This document shows, one piece after another, positions 36,986 through 44,144 of a DNA stretch of 64,000 nucleotides. The translations under genes were made by a program, and so were the position numbers. This DNA comes from Gemmatimonadota bacterium (lineage in GTDB: Bacteria > Gemmatimonadota > Gemmatimonadetes > Gemmatimonadales > GWC2-71-9): NCBI GenBank assembly GCA_040388535.1, contig JAZKBR010000007.1:283891-347890 (forward strand), written 5' to 3'. The notes under the pieces were generated by a model. It worked only from the letters and a program-made list of their open reading frames with translations, was not told the origin of the DNA and ran no database searches. Each line of letters opens with the position of its first letter. Positions within the stretch are counted from its first letter, which is position 1.

Positions 36986-37918
36986 TTGGCAACACCGGCA
37001 GTATGGACATCGACCACGATCGCGTGGCCGCGAAGGATCTCTGCGGCCTTCACGCCGCTCGACAAGCTGACCGCGCTCTATACGGTCTGCTCCGCGAGTA
37101 TCCTGATCGGCCAGTCTGTGGGACGATTCGGCGCGCCGATGCCGCACAGGGAAATCGGCTGGCTCCTGCTTACCCATCTCCTGCTCCTGAGTCTCGTCGG
37201 GCTCGCGTCCGAGGCGCGTCGTCGCGCCCAGCAGAAGGGATGCGTCCTGGCTGACTGGTACCCGCTCTTCATCCTGACTGCCGTCTATGCCTCGGTTGGA
37301 CTGCTGAACGGCCCGCGGGCACTGAACGGCGCCGGGTTCGACCACATGGTCGAAGCGTGGGATCACGCCACCTTCGGACAGACACCCTACGACTGGAGCC
37401 GTGATGTGTCGCGTCCGGCACTCTCGTGGACGCTCGGTATTTCGTATCTCCTCTTTTTCCCGACCGTGATCCTTGCACCCGCAGCGCTCTGGTGGAAGGG
37501 ATATCGCGCCCAGGCTCGTCAGACCATCTTCGGGATCTCGCTGGTCTTCCTCACCTGCTACCTGATCTTCCTGATCTTCCCGGTCGCTGGCCCCTCCTAC
37601 GCTTGGGGTTGGCCGACGCCAGGGGCGGGAAGCGATTTCCCCACCCGTATGGTGCGCCAGCTGATTGACGGGGGTGATTCGTGGGGCTCCGCCTTCCCGT
37701 CGAGTCACGTCGCTGCATCCACGGCGGCCGTGCTCCTCGCGCTGCGGCACTGGCGCGCGCTCGGATGGACGCTTCTCCCGGTAGCGGCGGGAATCCTGAT
37801 CGGCGTGGTGTACTTCCAGGTCCATTATGCCATGGATGCGGTCGCTGGTCTGGCCATCGCACTGGTCGCAGTCTGGGCGACCCCACGACTGGCCCCGCTC
37901 GACGACAGGACCACGTAA
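36986..37918 (+). CDS. PAP2-superfamily membrane phosphatase/phosphotransferase
   Basis: 310-residue polytopic membrane protein with about six helices. The PAP2 core appears as GSAFPSSHVAAS (second motif, catalytic His) and VYFQVHYAMDAVAG (third motif, H...D). Such enzymes dephosphorylate lipid phosphates or transfer phospho-head groups, as in inositol-phosphoceramide synthases of the PAP2_3 subfamily, which this resembles. I chose TTG 36986, about 9 bp after GGGAGA; the frame before it shows no homology. The heptad array and hairpin element C begin directly after the stop. Confidence 0.82.
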   Translation: MATPAVWTSTTIAWPRRISAAFTPLDKLTALYTVCSASILIGQSVGRFGAPMPHREIGWLLLTHLLLLSLVGLASEARRRAQQKGCVLADWYPLFILTAVYASVGLLNGPRALNGAGFDHMVEAWDHATFGQTPYDWSRDVSRPALSWTLGISYLLFFPTVILAPAALWWKGYRAQARQTIFGISLVFLTCYLIFLIFPVAGPSYAWGWPTPGAGSDFPTRMVRQLIDGGDSWGSAFPSSHVAASTAAVLLALRHWRALGWTLLPVAAGILIGVVYFQVHYAMDAVAGLAIALVAVWATPRLAPLDDRTT

Positions 37919-38078
37919 GAAGGGTGATGGGTGATGGGTGACGGGTTGTCACCCTGAACGCAGTGAGGGGGCGGAACTATCATCCGGAGTGATAGCGCCG
38001 CCCCTTCGCTTTGCTCAGGGTGACAACCCGTCACCCTTCTCCCTTCCCCCTTCCCGCTTCCCGCTTCCCCCTTCTCGC
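37919..38078. repeat. Composite element C: heptad arms around a palindromic GTCACCCTGA core
   Basis: Left arm of GGGTGAT heptamers (37922-37943), core inverted repeat 37941-37974 / 37998-38031 (29 of 34 positions complementary, both arms containing GTTGTCACCCTGA), inner stem CTATCA/TGATAG, then a right arm of pyrimidine heptamers (CCCTTCC, CGCTTCC) to 38078. It fills the whole gap between two convergent genes. Confidence 0.88.
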
Positions 38079-38080
38079 TG

Positions 38081-40756
38081 CTACAACCCCAGCCAGTACG
38101 TGGCCTTCACCGCAAAGACATTGGTGGCGGGCCGATTGAAGATGGCGTTGAAGTCGCGGCGGAACGAAAAGTCGCCAATGTCGACGGTCTCTTCACGCGA
38201 TTGCTGCCAGACCAGGAAGAGCGTGGAGCCCGGCCGGTATTCCCAGCGCAGCACGGCGTTCGCACGCAATGACCGGAAGTTGAAGTTCTGGTCGCCGAGC
38301 GTGAAGGGTGCCGCCGCCCCGGCCCCGTCAGGGTCGATGGTGTAGCGGCCAGCGACATCGTCGTGCGTGATCGTGCCGCGGTCCTTGCCGTACACCGCGA
38401 AATTGAATGTCCCTGGCGTGGCGAACTCCTTGTAGTCGCTGAAGTCACCGGTCGAGATGAGCGGCTGGACAAAGAGCTGCGCCGAAAGCTTCGGGGTGAG
38501 CGTCCAGTTCAGACGGGTATTGAGCGCCAACTCGCGCTGGTCAAGGATCGCGAAGATATCCCTCCGGCCATAGGTCGTCAGCGCCTGCGGGTCATCGACC
38601 CGCTGGATGTATTGACTCACATCGTGAAAGCGCGCGAATGATGGCTCGAAACTCAACTGCATGTTTGGCCCCGACTGATAGGTCACACTCAGGCCGAGAG
38701 TACGTCCGAAACCTCCAGCAGGGTTCGAATTCAAGCTGGCGTCAACGCCGAGGAGCAGCGCGTGACGAGAGCTCGACCGCAGCGAGAGATTCACGTTGGT
38801 GCGGGCTGGGAGCTTCGCGAGTGGACCGCCCCGAGTGAACTGGTCATCGTAGGACGGCAGGTTGTGGAAGACATTGGTGTTCAGCTGCCAGAAATTCCGG
38901 AAGGTAAGATTCTGGATCGAGCCGATGAAGTTGGTGGTGTGATTGCCGTCGTAGTTCCATTCATTGCCGCTGAGCAGGCCGACGGTCCACTGACGAAACA
39001 CTTTCCCGGGCTTGGTCTCGAAGTAATGAATGTCGGTGGCCACGCCGCGTCGACCGACGGTGTTGGTGAGGCCGATGTCATTGGTTTCATACCCGGGGCT
39101 CTTCTCCTGCAACGCGATGCTTCCCGCCCAGTGCCCGCCCGCGACCTTGGTGAGCCCGAGTTGCGCTGCGTGGCCGGAGAGCGACGTACGCGTCGGGTCG
39201 TAATCCAGATCGGTGGCATCGGGTCGCTGGAAGTAGCGGGCGCTCGAGCGCTGGGTCCGGGCGATCGCATTCGCGCTCCCTTGCAGCAGTGATGTCGCGA
39301 ACGACGCATCGAGCGCCCAGTTGCGATTGCCCCAGAAGTGCGTGAAGTCGACACCGCCCAGATAAGCACTGCTACGGAGCAGCCCCGCGAGCACTGAATC
39401 GGAGAGTGAGCGGTTCACGCCTGTCACCAGACCGCCGATGGCGGTGTTTCCCTGATGAAACTCGCGGCGGACGCGAGCGGCGAAATAGTTGGTCAGCGGT
39501 TCCACTGCCGCGCGCTGGACGGCCCCGCCAGGTGTGGTCACATAGCGTCCACGCTCTTCCGGAGTCACTGCGTTGAGCAGGGCGACCGACCAGCCCCCCT
39601 TCAACTTGCCGGTGAGCTTCAGCGCCGCCGCGATCGTGGTCTGCGTGGGAATGTCTTCGTTGGTCGCGTCAGGATTGGCGATGAATCCCTGTGGTTGCCG
39701 GCCGATCCGCCGCGAAAAGAATGTGTTGGGTGTGCCGTTGCTGTTGAACACATGCAACTGACCGAATGAAAAGAGATCAGCGCCTTCGACGAAGAACGGC
39801 CGTTTTTCCGGAAAGGTCGTCTCGAAGGCCGAGAGATTGACGACCGCGGGATCGACCTCGACCTGCCCGAAATCCGGATTGATCGTGGCGTCGAGCGTGA
39901 GATCGCTGGTGAGGCCGAGCCGCAGATCGGCGCCGGCGTTGCGGGAGAAATCGGAGCCATCACGGAACGGATTCCCTGGCGCCGTCTGGTCGTACTGCTC
40001 CGTGGCCGAGACGTATGGCGTCAACTCGATCCGGCGTGGCGTGCTGAGCCCGCTCATGCCGGCGAGATGGCCGTAGCGGTTCACGCCATCGTTCTCATTG
40101 CGTGGCACATACGAAAAGACATCGACCTCCTCCTTCCGCTGGATCAGCCGGGCGATCTGGATACCCCACTCGTCGGCATTGCGATCGAAGCGAAGCTGGG
40201 AGAGCGGGATCCGCAGTTCCGCCGTCCAGCCGTCGCGATCGGTGGAAGTGGCGACTTCCCAGACCGGGTCCCACGACACATCGGGCTGACCGTCCGCGCC
40301 GATCGCGGCATCGCCCTTGTTTCCGGCCGGGAACACATCGAATTCGAACGCGGTCAGATGATCATGACGGGCGTCGAGACTGATGCTCAGTCCGTCTCCG
40401 CGAATGTTGTCATCGCGGCGCCCGAGTCGTCGAATGATCTTCGCGGCGTCGCGATCAAACATCCTCGCCCCGATGTAGAGGGCATTCGAGCTGATGAGGA
40501 CCCGGATCTCGGTGCGTTCGGTTGGCGGCTTCCCCTCGTCGGGAGCGCGTTGCGTGGCGAGTTCGAACGGAGTCGCTGCCTGCCAGGCCGCGTCGTCGAG
40601 CCGACCATCGAGCCGGATCTCCCCGGTGAGCCGCGACGCCTGCGCCCGCGGCACCTGGGCGTGCGCCGCCGTGGTTGCCGGCAGCTGTGCAGTGACGAAG
40701 CTCGGGTGGACGGCCGCGAGCAGGAGCAGGACGGCAAACTGTGGTCGGAACGGCAT
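38081..40756 (-). CDS. DUF5916 outer-membrane protein: CBM9-like domain plus beta-barrel, copy 1
   Basis: 891-residue secreted protein with a signal peptide (MPFRPQFAVLLLLAAVHPSF, cleavage after VTAQ). Residues ~40-240 form a CBM9-like carbohydrate-binding sandwich (IRLDGRLDDAAWQAATPFEL, WTAELRIPLSQLRFDRN). Then comes the DUF5916 region (INPDFGQVEVDPAVVNLSAF, TTFPEKRPFFVEGADLF, FFSRRIGR) and a long series of amphipathic strands ending in an aromatic-terminated beta-signal (FAVKATYWLGL). It probably sits in the outer membrane and binds or imports carbohydrate or protein-derived ligands. Start at ATG 40756; a GTG at 40816 would precede the signal peptide. Confidence 0.85.
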   Translation of the reverse strand: MPFRPQFAVLLLLAAVHPSFVTAQLPATTAAHAQVPRAQASRLTGEIRLDGRLDDAAWQAATPFELATQRAPDEGKPPTERTEIRVLISSNALYIGARMFDRDAAKIIRRLGRRDDNIRGDGLSISLDARHDHLTAFEFDVFPAGNKGDAAIGADGQPDVSWDPVWEVATSTDRDGWTAELRIPLSQLRFDRNADEWGIQIARLIQRKEEVDVFSYVPRNENDGVNRYGHLAGMSGLSTPRRIELTPYVSATEQYDQTAPGNPFRDGSDFSRNAGADLRLGLTSDLTLDATINPDFGQVEVDPAVVNLSAFETTFPEKRPFFVEGADLFSFGQLHVFNSNGTPNTFFSRRIGRQPQGFIANPDATNEDIPTQTTIAAALKLTGKLKGGWSVALLNAVTPEERGRYVTTPGGAVQRAAVEPLTNYFAARVRREFHQGNTAIGGLVTGVNRSLSDSVLAGLLRSSAYLGGVDFTHFWGNRNWALDASFATSLLQGSANAIARTQRSSARYFQRPDATDLDYDPTRTSLSGHAAQLGLTKVAGGHWAGSIALQEKSPGYETNDIGLTNTVGRRGVATDIHYFETKPGKVFRQWTVGLLSGNEWNYDGNHTTNFIGSIQNLTFRNFWQLNTNVFHNLPSYDDQFTRGGPLAKLPARTNVNLSLRSSSRHALLLGVDASLNSNPAGGFGRTLGLSVTYQSGPNMQLSFEPSFARFHDVSQYIQRVDDPQALTTYGRRDIFAILDQRELALNTRLNWTLTPKLSAQLFVQPLISTGDFSDYKEFATPGTFNFAVYGKDRGTITHDDVAGRYTIDPDGAGAAAPFTLGDQNFNFRSLRANAVLRWEYRPGSTLFLVWQQSREETVDIGDFSFRRDFNAIFNRPATNVFAVKATYWLGL

Positions 40757-40949
40757 CGGATTCTCGACTCCCGGGCAGGCGAGATGAGACACTGGAGCGG
40801 TTGCTCGCGGCCTCACCTCTACAGCTGTCGAGTTACGGTCGGGACGAGAGTGTGGTTTCTTGGGCGACTCGATTTGGCACGATGCTAACGCGGAGCCATT
40901 CCAGCAGGGTGGTTCTCATTCCAGCACGGACTGGAGCGACCGCGCGCGA

Positions 40950-41252
40950 CTAGCGGGTCGGGTCGTGCTCCTCCACGTCAGGTGTGCTGTCGCCGGCTTC
41001 CTCGATCGACGCATCGTCGACCTTGATCACGTCAGTCTCGCTGTCGTCGTCGCTCCCGCCACGAAAGCCGTCGCGCAGATGATTGGCCGACTCATTCTCG
41101 AACAGCGTCGCGAGGTCTTCGTCCGTGCCGCTGGCGCGCCCCGTCAGTTCCTCGGGAAGGGGCTCCCGCCCTTCGAGGGCCGGCGTTTCTTCGCGGCGAG
41201 TGGTAGCGGGCGCATCACGGTGATCCTTGGGTGACTCTGATGATTTGGTCAT
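40950..41252 (-). CDS. Small acidic hypothetical protein
   Basis: 100-residue, very acidic, probably disordered protein (SGTDEDLATLFENESANHLR, DDDSETDVIKVDDASIEEAG). GAGGAT precedes ATG 41252 at suitable spacing; the longer open frame to 41387 overlaps the fucosidase gene. No family recognised. It lies about 90 bp downstream of the fucosidase gene on the same strand. Confidence 0.55.
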   Translation of the reverse strand: MTKSSESPKDHRDAPATTRREETPALEGREPLPEELTGRASGTDEDLATLFENESANHLRDGFRGGSDDDSETDVIKVDDASIEEAGDSTPDVEEHDPTR

Positions 41253-41343
41253 GGCCAATCCTCGGGCGTCTGGCGTGTGCCGCAGGGTCGCGGGTAGCTG
41301 CCCTGTGGACGACACGATACCGTCCTCGCGCACAGCGGCGGCT

Positions 41344-42705
41344 TCAACCCGCGAAGAGCTGCAGCATCGGCGGAGGCCCCGATGCAACAGACTCGGCCAC
41401 TACCAGCCGCACGCGGCGAAGGGTGGCTGTCGGAAAGCGGACGATTCGCTTATGGCCAATCGTCGTACCGGAGGCCAGTGGTAACCACCCGTCGTTCGCT
41501 TGACCCTCGAGTCGCCAGTGCGCCACCACCTGCCCCTGCGCAATATCCTCCGCGAGGAGGGCGAGTCCCACGGGCGTGGGGCGGCGGAAGTCATGCTGCA
41601 CGGTCAGGCGCGTGGCACCGACGTGGCCCGGGGCCGCACGCGTCGGGACCAACGGATGTCCGAACAGCCGATCGAGCGCGCCCCGCATGCCGGCCAGTCG
41701 TGCGACATCCGTTGGATGCAGCAGACCTTCACGCGTCGGAGGAACGTTGAGGAGCAGCTTGGAATTTCTCCCCACCGAGCTGAAGTAAAGCGACACCAGA
41801 TCATCCACGGTGCGAACCTTGTCGTCGTCGGCGGGGTGATAGAACCAGCCTGGGCGAATCGAGGTGTCGGTCTCGCCTGGCCGCCAGACCGTGCCGTCCG
41901 GATCGCCCTCCTGCAGCATTCGGATGACTTCGGGGCCATCACTGCCAGGGACAGGTACCACGCTCGGGTCCACGGTGGACCAGTTCGTTTCCCCAGCCGA
42001 GCCACTCTCGTTGCCGATCCAGCGGACATCGGGGCCGGCATCGGAGAAGATCACGGCATCGGGTTGAAGCGTACGCACGAGTCCCCAGTATCGCGGCCAG
42101 TCGTACAGTTGCCGGCGGCCAGTCGGCCCTTCACCGTTCGCACCATCGAACCAGACCTCGTGCACCGGACCATATCGGGTGAGGAGTTCGCTGAGCTGAT
42201 CGCAGTAGAAATCGGAATAGAGCTCGGTGCCATACACGGGCGAGTTGCGATCCCACGGGGAGAGATACAGACCGAGACGGAGGCCGTCCGCCCGACAGGC
42301 ATCGGCGACCTCACGCACGACATCACCGGCGCCGTTCCGGAAGGGCGATGCCGCGACCGAATGCTTCGTGGTGGCCGTGGGCCAGAGGCAGAAGCCGTCG
42401 TGATGTTTGGCTGTCAGCACGACGGTCCGGAAGCCGGCGGCCTTTGCCGCAGAGGTCCACTGGCGCGCATCGAGTGCGGGCGGATTGAAGCTCGCGGGCA
42501 GTTCCTTACCGTCGCCCCACTCGCGATCGGAAAAGGTGTTGACGCCGAAGTGCGTGAAGAGCGCGAGTTCATCGCGTTGCCAGAGCAGCTGTGACGCGGA
42601 AGGACGCGGCCGGAGCAGCGGCGAGCGGAAACGAAACGGATGGCCGAGCGCCGCCACGGCAGCAAGGGCAATGAAGTCGCGGCGGGGGAGCTCTGTTGCA
42701 GACAC
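41344..42705 (-). CDS. Alpha-L-fucosidase, glycoside hydrolase family 29
   Basis: 453-residue exported glycosidase that removes alpha-L-fucose from glycans. An N-terminal Tat-like signal (PRRDFIALAAVAAL) is followed by the GH29 barrel: ELALFTHFGVNTFSDREWGD, VLTAKHHDGFCLWPT, and the nucleophile Asp187 in EVWFDGANGEGPTG. A C-terminal beta domain follows (LRRVRLVVAESV). GTG 42705 gives the Tat signal; a TTG at 42741 is also open. Divergent from the esterase gene. With GH89 and DUF5916 proteins nearby it suggests degradation of fucosylated, amino-sugar-rich glycans. Confidence 0.9.
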   Translation of the reverse strand: MSATELPRRDFIALAAVAALGHPFRFRSPLLRPRPSASQLLWQRDELALFTHFGVNTFSDREWGDGKELPASFNPPALDARQWTSAAKAAGFRTVVLTAKHHDGFCLWPTATTKHSVAASPFRNGAGDVVREVADACRADGLRLGLYLSPWDRNSPVYGTELYSDFYCDQLSELLTRYGPVHEVWFDGANGEGPTGRRQLYDWPRYWGLVRTLQPDAVIFSDAGPDVRWIGNESGSAGETNWSTVDPSVVPVPGSDGPEVIRMLQEGDPDGTVWRPGETDTSIRPGWFYHPADDDKVRTVDDLVSLYFSSVGRNSKLLLNVPPTREGLLHPTDVARLAGMRGALDRLFGHPLVPTRAAPGHVGATRLTVQHDFRRPTPVGLALLAEDIAQGQVVAHWRLEGQANDGWLPLASGTTIGHKRIVRFPTATLRRVRLVVAESVASGPPPMLQLFAG

Positions 42706-42800
42706 GGTCTGGCTCCGTGAAAGAATGGTAAGCAGTCTCAAGATAGCTCCCCGGTCGGAGCATCCAATGCGTACATTCCACGCGACGCTCTCTGCGAGGC

Positions 42801-43988
42801 ATGATGCCGATCCGTACAGTTCTCTCCTTGCTGTTCCTCGCGGCCCCGCTCGGCGCCCAGGTGCAGGTGCCCGGCCTCCCGCCGGCGCCGCAGGTCTATC
42901 GCATCCGCTCGGCGATCCTCGGTGAAGTCCGCACCATCATTGTCCAGCCGCCACCGCCCGCCGCCACGCTACCGGCCCCCGCGGTAGTGCTCTACCTGCT
43001 CGACGGCGACGGACATTTCGATCACGTGCGCGGCATCGTTGACTTCCTCAGCAGCAACGGCAGGCTCCCGCCGGCACTGATCGTGGCGGTGACGAACACC
43101 GACCGGACGCGTGACCTCACGCCGCAACTCATCCGCACGCCCGCCGCGGAACGCGCGCGCGATGGGCACGGCGGCGGCAGCGAACAGTTTGCGGCCTTCC
43201 TCGAGCGCGAGCTGGTCCCGTTCATCGACAGTGTCTATCCGACCCTGCCCTTCCGGGTCCTGATCGGGCACTCGCTCGGCGGGCTCTTCAACGCGGAGAT
43301 GCTGGCGAGGCACCCGAAGGTCTTTCAGGCCCATATCGCCATTGACCCGAGCCTCTGGTGGGACCACGAAGCGTCGGTCGACCGTCTTGCCAAGGCGATG
43401 CATAGCGGCGCGGTGAGCCGCCCCACCTTCCTCTACCTCGTGTCGGCCAACTCCGGAAGCGAGATGCTCTCGGCGGCACGCCGCGCCGTCGATTCGCTGC
43501 AACACCCTGCCCCCGACTTGCTGCGCTTCTGGTATCGCTACTTGCCCGATGAGGATCACGGCTCCGTGGTACACCGGGCAGTCTATGACGGCCTCGAGAC
43601 GATCTTTCGCGAGTATCGGCTCCCGCCGGATTCCCTGGCACAGACGATGAATGTCGCCGCCGTTGACGGCTGGTTTGCCCGGCTTTCGCAATACTACGGC
43701 GTCACCTTCGGCACTCCCGAATTTGCCCTCAACCGTCTCGGGATGACGGTGTTGCGCGCGCATCCTGAAACAGGCCTCGCAATGCTGCAGGCGAACATCC
43801 GGCGCTTTCCGAAGTCGGCCAACACCTTCGACACCATGGGTGATGCGCTGCAACAACTCGGTCGGCTGACCGAGGCGCGCGCAGAGTACCAGAAGGCGAT
43901 CGCCATGGCAAACCGGACCGGCGCGATCATCGGCCCGGTGTCACAGGCGAAACTGGCGGAGCTCGAGAAGCGGATTGGGGGGAAGTAG
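42801..43988 (+). CDS. Secreted esterase (enterochelin esterase-like) with TPR-like C-terminus
   Basis: 395-residue protein with signal peptide (MMPIRTVLSLLFLAAPLGAQ). The alpha/beta hydrolase domain has VVLYLLDGDGHFDHVRGIVD and nucleophile elbow IGHSLGGLF with catalytic Ser, a probable acid in IDPSLWWD, and His in YLPDEDHGSVVH. After residue ~290 a helical TPR-like segment follows (NTFDTMGDALQQLGRLTEAR, AEYQKAIAMA), common in putative esterases of this type. Substrate unknown. The stop codon is contiguous with heptad array D. Confidence 0.85.
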   Translation: MMPIRTVLSLLFLAAPLGAQVQVPGLPPAPQVYRIRSAILGEVRTIIVQPPPPAATLPAPAVVLYLLDGDGHFDHVRGIVDFLSSNGRLPPALIVAVTNTDRTRDLTPQLIRTPAAERARDGHGGGSEQFAAFLERELVPFIDSVYPTLPFRVLIGHSLGGLFNAEMLARHPKVFQAHIAIDPSLWWDHEASVDRLAKAMHSGAVSRPTFLYLVSANSGSEMLSAARRAVDSLQHPAPDLLRFWYRYLPDEDHGSVVHRAVYDGLETIFREYRLPPDSLAQTMNVAAVDGWFARLSQYYGVTFGTPEFALNRLGMTVLRAHPETGLAMLQANIRRFPKSANTFDTMGDALQQLGRLTEARAEYQKAIAMANRTGAIIGPVSQAKLAELEKRIGGK

Positions 43989-44144
43989 AGACGAGAGACG
44001 AGAGACGAGAGACGAGAGACTAGAGGTTGTCACCCTGAGCGCAGCGAGGGGGCCGAACCTCCATGCGGACCGAAAGATCCGCCCCCTCACTTCGTTCAGG
44101 GCGACATTCGTCTCTAGTCTCTCGTCTCTAGTCTCTCGTCTCTT
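43987..44144. repeat. Composite element D: GAGACGA heptad arms around a palindromic GTCACCCTGA core
   Basis: Left arm 43987-44025 (GAGACGA x4 then GAGACTA), core inverted repeat from 44026 (GTTGTCACCCTGAGCGCAGC) to 44105 (its near complement ending TTCAGGGCGAC), right arm 44110-44144 of complementary heptamers. Same architecture as element C; it also supplies the final codons of the convergent gene. Confidence 0.88.
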
